From Aureispira anguillae (GTDB taxonomy: Bacteria; Bacteroidota; Bacteroidia; Chitinophagales; Saprospiraceae), in NCBI RefSeq assembly GCF_026000115.1, contig NZ_AP026867.1, forward strand, positions 3,219,716-3,283,715: 64,000 bases of DNA, written 5' to 3'. The notes beneath the pieces were generated by a model that was given only the letters and a program-made list of their open reading frames with translations, was not told where the DNA came from and ran no database searches. Within the stretch, counting starts at the first letter, position 1, and each line of letters opens with the position of its first letter. Position numbers and translations under genes: made by a program. This document shows positions 18,243 through 28,400 of the stretch, in pieces.

Positions 18243-20603
18243 CTATTTGGAAGATAAAGAAAATTCTAAAGGAACTTTTAGGCTGAGTACAATATTGCGT
18301 CCTTGTTCTGGAATTTCTAATATTCTGTATCGGCTGAGGTGATTAAGATAGGCTGTATCCAATAGGTTTTGAATTTGCAAACCAAAATGAATGGCTTGTT
18401 TTTTGACTCGAATTTTAAAGCCAACTCCTAAATCTAATAAATGATAAGCAGGCGTCCTTAATTCATTCCGATCGCTTCTTGCTTGTTCAAAACTATAACG
18501 ATACGTCAATTGGGTATATATATCTTCAAAAAAAGCAATTTTTGACCATTGATAACGCAACTCTGTCAAAATACTAGCAGGCGGTGTAAAAGGCAATCCC
18601 AAACCCGTTTTTAAATTAAGATTCCATACATATTCGTAAGCTTGCTTAAGCGTAAAATTGTTGATGGGTTCCCATTCCCAAGCCAGCTCTCCTCCTGTAT
18701 AAATCGCATCGGTTTGGATATGCTGATACAACTGTCCTGCCTCTGGCAAGGGTGAAAATTTTCCTGTTGGACTCAAATAGATATACTGTTGAAAATAATT
18801 GCCAAAAACAGCTCCATTGGCCTTTAATCGCTTCCACTTTATATCCATTGCCAATTCCAATTGATAGCCCTGCTCTGGTTTTAGGTTTGGCGTTCCCATT
18901 TCATGTCGAAAGGTGCCATGATGGATTCCATTAGACACTGTTTCGGAAGGATGTGGCACTCGATAACTCTTTCCTAAATGCATTCGCAGCCACAACATTT
19001 GAGGGCGAATTTCACAATTAAATCCCAAAGATGCCGCATAATTAAAAAAGTGCTGTTCCAATTCTTCTACCTTAGGAATGTATTGAATCTCTTGGTTGCG
19101 ATCATAAACCGCCTGCTGATAAGCATCGCTTTGGTTATAGGCATAATCCAAACGCAAACCAGCCGTCAACAACCAACGCTTATTGGGCTTAAAATTACTA
19201 ATCCAATAAATCCCTGAACGTATGGTTTGAAAATTGGGCAATAAAAATTCAAATCCTGCTCGTTTATTGTGTTGATATTGTGTGCTTAGACCATAGCTAT
19301 TTTCCCATTTTTTGGTTGTTCGATGGGTAAAAATAGCAGCTATACTTGCCGTTTGCAAGCCCAATTCCAGAGCTACATCTGAGCTATCTACTGGTGAAAA
19401 TTGATGGTAATGAGGAAAAGAAAATTCCTTGCGACTATTGTTTTGATACCCTATATTAATTTGTAAACGATGCTGTTGAATATAAAAATCATTGTTCCAT
19501 ATCAAACTAATATGGCTAACCTTTTGACTGGGATGATCTAAGTCTCTGTCGTCTCCATCTACTTCCAAAGCATAACTTCTTGGAATCCCTACTGCCCCAG
19601 AAAAGATACCTGCATTTAGGTAGTATTGACTAAACGTTAATCGGCTAATCCCCCAATCTTTGACCAAACCTAAAGTCGCTTTTATATTTCGCTCTTTTCC
19701 CGCTGTGTTCTTGAGTTGATAATTATAAATTGGCAGCACATAATCATTATAAACAAAACTATCAGTAGGGATTCTATAATCTGCAAAATCCTGGTAACTA
19801 ACTCGTGCTTCAAAAAAATAATCACTAAAACGACCGCCTATGTAAGCTGAAAAACCGCCATGTTGATTATTGGATTTGTAAAGCCCTATAAGACTAGCCT
19901 TTAAGGTATTTTTTGCTAGGATTTTGCTCGGCAGGATATTAATAGCACCACCCAAGGCATCAGAACCATAGCGCAAAGAGGCTGCCCCTTTTACCAATTC
20001 AACCCGTTCTACCCCAAACTGATCCACTTCCAGACCATGATCAGCCCCCCATTGTTGTCCTTCTTGCTTTATTCCATTGTTATTAACTACTATTCGATTA
20101 AAAGATAAACCACGAATAACAGGTTTGGCAATCCCTACGCCAACGTTAATGGCATTAATGCCTGCAATTTTTTCGATCGATTTTGAAAAAGTTCCCTGTG
20201 CGTTTTCTTCAAAAAAGGTTGAATTGAGTTGCTCCTTTTCTTGTGTGGATTGTACCTTTTTTTCTGTTACAACAATTGGCTCCTCTCCGCAACAATCCAG
20301 CAATTCTAAAGCCACATTTAATTCCCTTGTCTTTGCTTCGTTGCATAAAACCTCCTCAATCCTTAGTTTTTTAAACCCCAAATAACTAAACACAAGGGTA
20401 TAGCTCCCCTCTTTCTCTAGAGTCAATTGATATTTTCCCTCTTCATCTGTCAGTACAGCTATAGAGGACGACTCCAATTCAACAAGCGCCCCACTCAAGG
20501 GTTCTTGTTCATTAGATAAAACTTGTCCTTTTAAAATAGCGTTTTGTGCTTGTATGGAGCAATAACTGAGAAGGATAATTATTGTAGCTATTATTGTTTT
20601 CAT
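18243..20603 (-). CDS. TonB-dependent outer-membrane receptor, possibly metal uptake
   Basis: A 786-residue outer-membrane transporter. A signal peptide (MKTIIATIIILLSYCSIQAQ) precedes a carboxypeptidase-regulatory-like domain (about 20-105), a plug (about 115-230) and the 22-strand barrel. The ATG at 20603 is preferred to a TTG at 20639, which would put the operator-like palindromes inside the gene. The plug has GADHGLEVDQFGVERVEL then KGAASLRYGSDALGGAI. The DHG...ERVE pattern with histidine resembles zinc/copper receptors (ZnuD/OprC type), so a metal substrate is plausible but inferred. It lies between mcrB and mcrC on the opposite strand. Confidence 0.85.
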   Translation of the reverse strand: MKTIIATIIILLSYCSIQAQNAILKGQVLSNEQEPLSGALVELESSSIAVLTDEEGKYQLTLEKEGSYTLVFSYLGFKKLRIEEVLCNEAKTRELNVALELLDCCGEEPIVVTEKKVQSTQEKEQLNSTFFEENAQGTFSKSIEKIAGINAINVGVGIAKPVIRGLSFNRIVVNNNGIKQEGQQWGADHGLEVDQFGVERVELVKGAASLRYGSDALGGAINILPSKILAKNTLKASLIGLYKSNNQHGGFSAYIGGRFSDYFFEARVSYQDFADYRIPTDSFVYNDYVLPIYNYQLKNTAGKERNIKATLGLVKDWGISRLTFSQYYLNAGIFSGAVGIPRSYALEVDGDDRDLDHPSQKVSHISLIWNNDFYIQQHRLQINIGYQNNSRKEFSFPHYHQFSPVDSSDVALELGLQTASIAAIFTHRTTKKWENSYGLSTQYQHNKRAGFEFLLPNFQTIRSGIYWISNFKPNKRWLLTAGLRLDYAYNQSDAYQQAVYDRNQEIQYIPKVEELEQHFFNYAASLGFNCEIRPQMLWLRMHLGKSYRVPHPSETVSNGIHHGTFRHEMGTPNLKPEQGYQLELAMDIKWKRLKANGAVFGNYFQQYIYLSPTGKFSPLPEAGQLYQHIQTDAIYTGGELAWEWEPINNFTLKQAYEYVWNLNLKTGLGLPFTPPASILTELRYQWSKIAFFEDIYTQLTYRYSFEQARSDRNELRTPAYHLLDLGVGFKIRVKKQAIHFGLQIQNLLDTAYLNHLSRYRILEIPEQGRNIVLSLKVPLEFSLSSK

Positions 20604-20624
20604 AGCAACAAAGGTAGGCGTTTT

Positions 20625-20659
20625 GCAACAATGTTGCAAAAATAACGCAACATTGTTGC
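20625..20659 (-). promoter_or_regulatory. Twin palindromic operator upstream of the TonB receptor
   Basis: GCAACAATGTTGC (20625-20637) and GCAACATTGTTGC (20647-20659) are each near-perfect palindromes and reverse complements of one another. They start 22 bp apart, about two helical turns, and end 22 bp upstream of the receptor ATG. This is the layout of a dimeric repressor site such as Fur/Zur. The regulator is not identified. Confidence 0.55.
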
Positions 20660-20680
20660 GCTTCTATTAAAACTTTTAAC

Positions 20681-20711
20681 TTGGATTCAATAAAAATAGT
20701 TATTATCTTGG
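20681..20711 (+). promoter_or_regulatory. Candidate promoter of mcrC
   Basis: TTGG (20681-20684), 19-bp spacer, then TATCTTGG (20704-20711), one base from the Bacteroidota -7 consensus, 30 nt before the mcrC ATG. It would give mcrC its own transcript, as required by its separation from mcrB. Confidence 0.45.
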
Positions 20712-20741
20712 AATTCTAACTAGGTTTATCCAATCTCTACA

Positions 20742-21977
20742 ATGCACAATCGTACCTACATACAAGTTTTTGAACATCAAGTATTGCGAGTAGATCAACA
20801 GCAACTCACTCAACAACAGCTCGATGCTTTAGCTTTTTTTAATGAAAAACACGATCAAAAGTATTTTACTCTTTTGCACAAGGGCGTTCGGTTTAGGCAA
20901 TATGTAGGTGTTTTGCAAGTGGGAACATTAACCATAGAAATCTTGCCCAAAACGGATCAATACGCCAATACCCCTCAAAATTGGCAAAAGGTGTTATTGG
21001 ACTTATTACACGCTTGCCAATTCATTAAAATTGATGCCTTATCTAAAGCTCCTCTAAAACTAAAAACGAGCCCCTTGCTTTGGCTATATCTAGAATTGTA
21101 TGTCCAAGAAATTGAGCGTTTGTTGTTCAAGGGTTTACAAAAAAATTACCGCAAAGAAGTCGCCAATACCAATCGTTGGAAAGGGCAAATCAATTTTGCC
21201 AAACAACTCCAAAAAAACCTAACACAACCCCATCGTGTTTATACCACTCAACAGACCTATGATTACCAGCACCCTGTTCATCAGGTTTTGTACAAAGCCC
21301 TCAAAATCGTAGCACAGTTTGGGGTCAACCAGCAGCTCAAAAGTAAAATACAATACTTAATAAAAGCATTTCCTCCACAAGAAAACATTGTTGCAACAGA
21401 ACATTTATACCAACAATTATACAGCTACCCTAAATTTAAAGATTATCATGCTGCATTGGACTTGGCGAGAATGATTACCTTACAATATAGTCCTGATTTA
21501 AAAACGGGGAGCTGCCCTGTTCTTGCCATTTTGTTTGATATGAATCAATTGTTTGAACATTATATTTATCAGCAGCTCAAAAAACACCTAGACGACTCTT
21601 GGACCATTCGAGCCCAGGCCTCTAAGCGTTTTTGGGCGAGTCGAAATTTACGCCCTGATATTTGGCTTAGCCACCAAGATCAAAATTATATTCTAGATAC
21701 CAAATGGAAAATTCTCAAACGCCCCTCTCCTTCGGATGAAGATTTGCGTCAAATTTATGCCTACAACCATAGCTTTCAAGCCACCAATAGTTTACTTATT
21801 TATCCCAACGTCTTTGCTTTGCATCAACGCAGCGAAGCCTATGCCCAACCTATGCTTATTCAAGGACAAGCCAAAGAACATTATTGTAATGTAATTTTTG
21901 TTAATATTTTAAATAAAAAGGGTACTTTAAATACCGATATTGCCCATGATATTATTCAAGTATTAAACCATCAATAG
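20742..21977 (+). CDS. mcrC: McrC-like nuclease subunit of a McrBC restriction system
   Basis: A 411-residue protein that should bind McrB assemblies, stimulate their nucleotide hydrolysis and cut DNA. Residues 1-130 match the McrC N-terminal region (FEHQVLRVDQ, VGVLQVGTLTIEILPKTD). The central NTNRWKGQINFAKQL and the DMNQLFEHYI stretch (266-275) are typical. The PD-(D/E)xK nuclease site is NLRPDIWL...YILDTKWK, with D306, D319 and K321 as candidate catalytic residues; aspartate replaces the usual glutamate. ATG at 20742. It is followed after 16 bp by a membrane-protein gene on the same strand, likely co-transcribed, and is separated from mcrB by a receptor gene on the other strand. Confidence 0.88.
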   Translation: MHNRTYIQVFEHQVLRVDQQQLTQQQLDALAFFNEKHDQKYFTLLHKGVRFRQYVGVLQVGTLTIEILPKTDQYANTPQNWQKVLLDLLHACQFIKIDALSKAPLKLKTSPLLWLYLELYVQEIERLLFKGLQKNYRKEVANTNRWKGQINFAKQLQKNLTQPHRVYTTQQTYDYQHPVHQVLYKALKIVAQFGVNQQLKSKIQYLIKAFPPQENIVATEHLYQQLYSYPKFKDYHAALDLARMITLQYSPDLKTGSCPVLAILFDMNQLFEHYIYQQLKKHLDDSWTIRAQASKRFWASRNLRPDIWLSHQDQNYILDTKWKILKRPSPSDEDLRQIYAYNHSFQATNSLLIYPNVFALHQRSEAYAQPMLIQGQAKEHYCNVIFVNILNKKGTLNTDIAHDIIQVLNHQ

Positions 21978-21993
21978 CTGGCTAACACACACT

Positions 21994-23160
21994 ATGACCA
22001 ATATTCCACCTTCTAAAAATAACAATAATTCAAATGCTATAAATTGGGTCATTAGAATTATTACCTTGGCTTTTATCGCCCAATTTTATATGTCATCCAA
22101 TTTGTGGTTTCCCAACGATCGATCCTACCCTACCATTCCCCTCCTATCTAGCTTGGATTTTGAATTGGGGCAGTTGTTAACCTCCTTATTAAGTGCTTTG
22201 TTTATCTTCTTTTTGGTACTTAGCTCCATTCGAGAAAGCCTACAGCGTTACAGTTTATTAGCAGCTTTTTTTTGCTATTCCATCCTTCTATTAGAAGACA
22301 TTAACCGTTTTCAGGCTTGGGTTTATATTTATCTTGCTTTTTTAGCCATTATTTGTTGGCATAAGTGGAAATTTCAGCAGGCAAACAGCCTCTTAAATTT
22401 GAAATTTATCCTAGCAATGGTTTATTTTTGGACAGGCATTCAAAAACTTAATGTCCAGTTTATAACCGATGTTTATCCTTGGTTGGCAAAGATTTTTGAA
22501 ACGACCAAAGGTCTAGCAGCCTACCCCTCGCTAGGATATAGTATTGGTATTTTAGAAATGCTGATAGGGCTTTTATTATTAAGTCAACACAAACAAAAAC
22601 TAGGGGTTTTTCTCGCTGTATTGTTACACATTGGCATTTTAATTTTATTGATAAAAGATGAATGGAATAGTGTGGTCTATCCTTGGAATGTAGCGATGAT
22701 TCTTTTATTGATGCTATTGTTTAAATCATCAGATGTTCCATCTATAAGCCGTCAAAACTTGCCAAATTTTGCGCTTTTAATTTTATTTGGGATCGTTCCC
22801 TTTTTAGATTTTTTCCAACTAAGCCCCCACTGCCTCGCTTTGGGCATGTATTCGGGAACATCAATAGAATGCGACCTAATTATCAACGATGAAGGAACAG
22901 ATTCCTGCGTTCCTAAAAAACTCCAAGATAATTTATTATTTAAATCGGATCGCCAAAGTATTTTGTCCTTAGACGATTGGGGAATGGAAGATTTAAACAT
23001 TCCTCCCTTTGCTTCAGAACGAGTATATCAAGCCGTTGCTAAAGAATTTTGTGTTTGTTCTGCTCCTCATGGTGGTTTTATAGAGCTTTATATCCCTCAA
23101 CGCTGGAAAGATGAAGATCAAGCGTTAACCATTAGCTGCCAAGCATTACTAAAAAAATAG
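21994..23160 (+). CDS. Polytopic membrane protein next to mcrC
   Basis: A 388-residue membrane protein with about eight to nine hydrophobic segments between residues 14 and 270 and a C-terminal soluble part of about 115 residues with five or six cysteines (IECDL, TDSCVPKKL, FCVCSAPHGG, TISCQ). The segment VYFWTGIQKLNVQFITD recalls the HTTM and MauE/DoxX-type membrane domains, but the similarity is weak and I do not assign a function. Its ATG follows the mcrC stop by 16 bp, so the two are probably one transcript. That raises the possibility of an accessory envelope component of the McrBC locus, or simple read-through. Confidence 0.65.
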   Translation: MTNIPPSKNNNNSNAINWVIRIITLAFIAQFYMSSNLWFPNDRSYPTIPLLSSLDFELGQLLTSLLSALFIFFLVLSSIRESLQRYSLLAAFFCYSILLLEDINRFQAWVYIYLAFLAIICWHKWKFQQANSLLNLKFILAMVYFWTGIQKLNVQFITDVYPWLAKIFETTKGLAAYPSLGYSIGILEMLIGLLLLSQHKQKLGVFLAVLLHIGILILLIKDEWNSVVYPWNVAMILLLMLLFKSSDVPSISRQNLPNFALLILFGIVPFLDFFQLSPHCLALGMYSGTSIECDLIINDEGTDSCVPKKLQDNLLFKSDRQSILSLDDWGMEDLNIPPFASERVYQAVAKEFCVCSAPHGGFIELYIPQRWKDEDQALTISCQALLKK

Positions 23161-23177
23161 GCTATGGTACTTTTAAA

Positions 23178-23223
23178 TTGGTAATTTGGAAATTAATCCA
23201 TTGGTCAACATCCAAATTACCAA
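23178..23223. terminator. Bidirectional hairpin between convergent genes
   Basis: TTGGTAATTTGGA (23178-23190) pairs perfectly with TCCAAATTACCAA (23211-23223). Outer TTTT/AAAA flanks extend it with a small bulge. It separates the mcrC-linked membrane gene from the convergent secreted LRR gene. Confidence 0.6.
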
Positions 23224-23235
23224 AAGTCCAATCTC

Positions 23236-24963
23236 CTAATGCTTTACAAAATGTCGAATGTATGTATTATTGCCTTGCTTTATTTTCAAAAAATATAAGC
23301 CCGAAGGGTAATTATTTACCGCTACAACCAAGGGGCTATTTTTAGGACTCCAATTAGAGTTGCTATACAATTTGTTCCCATTGGTAGTATAAATTTCTAG
23401 GGCAACCTCCCCTTCATTAAAACCATTGCAATCAATCCTCAACTGATCTTCAACAGGATTAGGAGCTAAGGTCATCCTCCATTGTTGAGCACTTTGATAA
23501 TCAACGGCAATAATACTAGAATAAAGGACTGTTCCGTCCAAATTTACTTGTTTTAAACGGTAATAATTAGTTCCATTATAAGGCTGCGTATCCCAGTGTT
23601 TATACTGATCCCCTTCCATTTCTGTTCCTTGCTGTAGCAAATATTCAAAAACAATCCCATTGATTGAACGTTCTAAAATATAATAAGCAACCTCTACTTC
23701 ATTTTGCCCCCTCCAATCCAATCGAATACCTCCATTTATTGCCTTTCCTTCAAAATCTAACGCATTTACGGCTAATAAGGTATTACAACTCGTACCATAA
23801 GAAGTAGTATTGTTAATATTCGTCCAATTGGTCGTAGAATAGACAGGATCATCTACTTGTATACAAAGCAAATTAGGGTTTGACCTCGCTACAAAAGAGG
23901 TTATATTGGTATTCGTGCCATTTTGTACATTGAGGCTAATTAGTTGATTGTTATCACACCACAACGTGGTCAAGGCTACATTTAAACTAAAATCTAACGC
24001 ACTCAACTGATTGCCTGAACAGATCAGACTACTCAGACCTAGGTTATTACTCACATCTAAAGCCGTAAGTTGGTTATTACTACACCAAAAAGTAACCAAA
24101 GCCGCATTCATGCTTACATCCAAGGCCATTAATTGATTATCAGAACACATCAAACCAGTCAAGGCGGTATTGTTGCTTACATCTAAAACACTCAACTGAT
24201 TATTAAAGCAAGATAAGTAGGTTAATAACGTATTGGTAATCACATCTAAAACGGTCAATTGATTTGCCGAACAATCCAAGCTTGTCAAAAGCGTATTGAG
24301 ACTCACATCTAAGGTCGCCAACTGATTGCCACTCACCCCCAAAGTAGTCAATGCCAAATTATTACTGATGTCTAAAATAGACAGTTGATTATTGGAACCA
24401 TGCAAATGTGTTAGATTGGTATTTTGGCTTACATCCAAGGTCATTAATTGATTGTTGGAACATTGTAAACGGGTTAAGCTCGTATTGAGTGTTACATCCA
24501 ATGCTGTTAGTTGGTTCCTTTGACAATACAAATTTGTTAATCCAGTATTCGTGCTTACATCTAAAGTCGTCAATTGGTTGTTATTACACCATAACCACAT
24601 TAATGTAGCATTTCCACTCACATCTAAGGTTGTCAACTGATTGTTATAACAATACAGGGTTCTCAATGCGGTATTGGTACTTAGATCTAAGGCTATTAAT
24701 TGGTTGTTATTGCACGATAGGTTTTCCAGAAGCACAAAGGTCTCTATTCCCGTTAAATCAGTGATATTTTTGCCATCTACATTAATGGCACCACTGAAAG
24801 CCTGCGCTTCGGTCAATTGTATTTCTGTATCTCCATTGGTATTAATAGAAGTATTGGCTAATAACTCTGCCTTAAAATTAGCGTCTGGGATGGTAACATT
24901 CTGAGCAAAATTAAGTGCTGGAAATAAAAGTAAGCCAATCCATAAAAGTGTTCTTTTCTTCAT
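23236..24963 (-). CDS. Secreted leucine-rich repeat protein with T9SS sorting domain
   Basis: A 575-residue surface protein. After a signal peptide (MKKRTLLWIGLLLFPALNFAQ) come about 15 tandem repeats of 21 residues, roughly residues 65-370, of the form LDVSxNTxLTxLxCSxNQL. This is a short bacterial LRR type with a cysteine or tryptophan at the variable position. A fibronectin-like linker (400-490) leads to a T9SS C-terminal sorting domain ending TYIRHFVKH. The protein is likely an adhesin or scaffold; no ligand can be named. A MITE-like element begins 20 bp upstream of its ATG, so its promoter must lie within or beyond the element. Confidence 0.85.
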   Translation of the reverse strand: MKKRTLLWIGLLLFPALNFAQNVTIPDANFKAELLANTSINTNGDTEIQLTEAQAFSGAINVDGKNITDLTGIETFVLLENLSCNNNQLIALDLSTNTALRTLYCYNNQLTTLDVSGNATLMWLWCNNNQLTTLDVSTNTGLTNLYCQRNQLTALDVTLNTSLTRLQCSNNQLMTLDVSQNTNLTHLHGSNNQLSILDISNNLALTTLGVSGNQLATLDVSLNTLLTSLDCSANQLTVLDVITNTLLTYLSCFNNQLSVLDVSNNTALTGLMCSDNQLMALDVSMNAALVTFWCSNNQLTALDVSNNLGLSSLICSGNQLSALDFSLNVALTTLWCDNNQLISLNVQNGTNTNITSFVARSNPNLLCIQVDDPVYSTTNWTNINNTTSYGTSCNTLLAVNALDFEGKAINGGIRLDWRGQNEVEVAYYILERSINGIVFEYLLQQGTEMEGDQYKHWDTQPYNGTNYYRLKQVNLDGTVLYSSIIAVDYQSAQQWRMTLAPNPVEDQLRIDCNGFNEGEVALEIYTTNGNKLYSNSNWSPKNSPLVVAVNNYPSGLYFLKIKQGNNTYIRHFVKH

Positions 24964-24982
24964 GTCAATTTTTTTAGATTTT

Positions 24983-25215
24983 GGCTCTTTGACAAATTGT
25001 GTGCTACTAAATTATACGGTAAGATGATATTATTCTATTTGGGGATATTAGAGCATAGACCAGGTTGTTGTTAGATCGCTTCGCTTTTAGACTATATAGA
25101 TATGAATTGCAGCTATATAGTCTAAAAGCGAAGTGATCTAATTTCTAAAATCTAATCCCCAAACGGCATAAGTAAGACCATTAATTAAAATTTCCACACA
25201 AGTTGTCAAAGAACG
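24983..25215. mobile_element. MITE-like element, copy G (233 bp)
   Basis: The left end is GGCTCTTTGACAAATTGTGTG and the right end, read inward, is GTTCTTTGACAACTTGTGTG. TAGATTTT is repeated on both sides (24975-24982 and 25216-25223). Inside lies a 29-bp hairpin (25071-25099 with 25113-25141, one G-U pair). It shares its ends with copy C at 44062, but its core sequence differs. It has no coding capacity and lies directly upstream of the LRR gene. Confidence 0.82.
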
Positions 25216-25473
25216 TAGATTTTTAAGTGCCTAAACTTAGATTTATTGACATAAATTGGCTTCATCAAAAATGATGATTTTTCTAAAAACAGCCCTCACA
25301 GCTATTTAAACGCTCTTTTTTTATCGTTATAAAATTGCTCCTGAATTCTACCCCTTAAACAATACAAGGGTATATGTCGCTGCATTTTTGTTGATAAACG
25401 AAAAGAAAGGCACCCCAACGACCAGCCGAGACACCTTTACTTTTCAAAAACAAAACCTCTATCTTTAATTATT
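25216..25473. other. Interval downstream of the M43 protease gene
   Basis: Contains no supported gene. A plus-strand stretch near 25395-25440 (AGGCACCCC...AGACACCTTT) hints at a weak GGTGYC-type hairpin after the protease stop, which could serve as its terminator. Confidence 0.3.
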
Positions 25474-28400
25474 TTACCGTTTTACAAAACGTCGAGTAGT
25501 TGCATAATTTCCTTGTTTAACCCTCAATACATAAATACCTTTAGGGTAGTCTTTTACATTGAGCAATATTTTATTCCCTCCATCATTTACAGATAGATTT
25601 GATTCACTCAACATTTTTTTCCCTACTAGGTCATAAATTTCTACCATAAGCAGTCCTTTTTGAGGGCTGTCGTAATCCACGGTCAAATGATTATAAGCAG
25701 GGTTAGGAGCAATAGTCATAATAGGCTGCTGATCCGCTTCAAATCTAACCGCAACAATCTTAGAGAAAGTTTGTGTTCCATCCAGATCTACCTGCCCTAA
25801 ACGATAATAATTGATACCTACATGGGGCTGTTGGTCTAGATAATTGTATGCATTGTCTTTGGAACGCCCATTGCCTGTTGCTACTTGTTCTAGAATGGTT
25901 TTAAAATTCACCCCATCTATTGATTTTTCTAAGGTATAATGAGCCACATCTACCTCATTCTGCGTGATCCAGTCCAATTGAATATTCTTATTGACTCGTT
26001 TAGCATTAAAAGCTAATAAATCCATTGGCAATAAAGTAACAGGAGAAGGTCCAATATCACCAATTCCAAAGCCTGAAAAACCAGAATTGAACGTAGCCGT
26101 TAATGTAATATCCGTACCAAAAGAGCCAAGTGTTGCGGCTACTTGTTCGATCGTATAAGCGGTATAGTTGCCAGCATTCACCGCAGCAATAGGTGTATTC
26201 GCTACTTTTACAATTTTTAAAGCCGTACGGTTTTTTCCTGTTGCTGCTTCCCATGCAGCAATCTCGGCTTCTGTATAATATAGCGTTATTGTATAAGAAC
26301 CTGTTGGTGTATTATTATTTGGGGCTACAAAAAATGTCTTTGCAGCTAGTGCATTTGCAGGATTATTGTCCCAAAAGGGAGCTGTAGCTGTGCCCAAACC
26401 AAGCGCAGCAGCATCTCTATCAATTTCTACTCTTGTGCATTGATAATCCCAAGTAGACAAATTCTGAATCGTTCCCATTACATTATTAGTGTTTTTATCA
26501 TAATAATGAACCGTTTCCATTCCCCCTACAGGAATCCGTTGAGGTAGAGCAGTATTGTTGGTCACTTGAATATTGGTAGGTGCCTCAGCAGAAACAACTA
26601 CATTATCAACAGCTAAGCCATACTGCCAGGTACCACCATCGTTATATCTAAAACGAATTTGAACCGTAGCTTGACCTATGTAAGGGGTTAAGTTTACAGT
26701 TGTCCCATTAACCCATGGCGTTGTTACTAAACCTCCCCCTCCTGCTACACTAGTATTCGTAAGTGTTGCAATCGTTGTATAGGCTCCCCCTGTTGAAATT
26801 TGGACTTCCCCTACTTCCCCATTTCTATTGGCAAATGCATGATCAAAGGTTAGTGTTGCAGAAGTATAAGCAGCACCTGCCAAACTAAAAACTGGAGAGG
26901 TTAAGCGATCATTTGCTTTATCACAGTTACAATTATCATCGTTAGAATAGGCAAATTGAGTAGCATTCGTAGAATTAATATTCCAAAAACCACTATTAGC
27001 TCCTGCTGTACTCGCCACTAAAAATAAATCCGAAGTATTGTTTCCTTGCGTTGTAAATGGAGCAATACCCGTTTCAAAATCTTGGCTCAATAAGCGAACT
27101 GTTCGATTTGTTGCTGGAGCTATATCATCACTAATAATTGTAAGATCATGATCCACTAAGTCACCAGTTGTGGCTATAGCATCACCTGTTGTAGTAATAT
27201 TGAAGGCCATCAAAATATCTTCGAGCCCTTCTACAATGCCATCGTTATAAATTCTTATTCTAACTTGGCGAGTAGGTGTTGCCCCAGCAGGAAAGACAAC
27301 TGAGGCAGGATTAATATCATAATCAAGCCCATTGGTGGCTGTTCCTGACGTAGTAAAAGTTACGGTAGCATCCGCAGAAGGTGCCATGGAAATCGTTAAA
27401 TCTAATGTAATATCTTGAAAACCACAGTCGGTTCCTTCATTAACAACCGTTCCTCCACCACTAACAAAACCAATCATAGGAGCAGGTGTTGCACATTTGG
27501 TAGAATTAGCCAAACTTGCACGCCTTGGTGAAACGGTCATTACAGTACGAACACGTGCTTTTTGGTCTGCGGTAAAAATATTCATGCAGGCATCATCTGT
27601 ATAATCCATATAATTCTCTATCATATCAACACTACCACAAGAGCTATGTCCTGTCGGGCAACCATAATTAGCAGCATCCGACCCAGGGGTATCTCCACAA
27701 AAATCATCAACACCACAAGCTCCATCTCCCCAAATATGACGCAATCCTAGCCAGTGTCCCACCTCATGGGTCAAGGTTCGCCCACGGGCATAATTTCCAC
27801 CAGCAGGATTAGGATTGGCAACAGAACCAACTGATGAAGCTAAAATGACTACCCCATCTGTATTAGCAGCTCCCCCATTAGCATTGAGTCCCGCCAAGCC
27901 AGAATTGTCAGGAAACTGAGCCCACCCCAATAAACCACCTGAAATATTCGCAGACCAAATATTCATATAATTATTAGGGTCCCAACTTGTGCCTGTTTTT
28001 ATTGTATTATCCACATAATTACTAGTAAAAGGTCCTTCGCCATAAGCTGTAACTCGATTGATTCCTGGCTCAGCCATAGGGTTATTATTGGGATCCAAGG
28101 TCGCTAAGCAAAACTGCACTTCAACATCTGCTGCTGCCGCATGGCTGCTCCCTGCCAAATTTCGATAATCAATATTAAGTTGATCAATTTGTGCCTGCAC
28201 TTGTGCGGCTGTCAAATTCTCAGCCCCAGCCCCGTCTGTTATAATGTGAAAAACAACAGGAATTGTTAATAGAGGGGCACGATAGCCGTTAGATTGCTGC
28301 TTTTTGTAAGCATCTACCAACGGAGCCAACCAACGTTCAAATTCTTCCAAGGTTCCTCGCTCTGGATATTTTTGCCTGTTGTATGCATCTATTTCCATGG

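Noticed and set aside
18243-20603. TonB receptor considered as a disrupted gene inserted into mcrBC
   Set aside because: The frame is complete, with signal peptide, plug and full barrel; nothing suggests decay.
23900-24780. Regularly spaced repeats that might suggest a CRISPR array
   Set aside because: The 63-bp periodicity is coding: each unit is a 21-residue LRR in one open frame. There are no unique spacers and no cas genes.
25071-25141. The 29-bp hairpin as terminator of the M43 protease gene
   Set aside because: It lies 330 bp downstream and inside an element bounded by terminal repeats and a target duplication, so it is better explained as the element's core.
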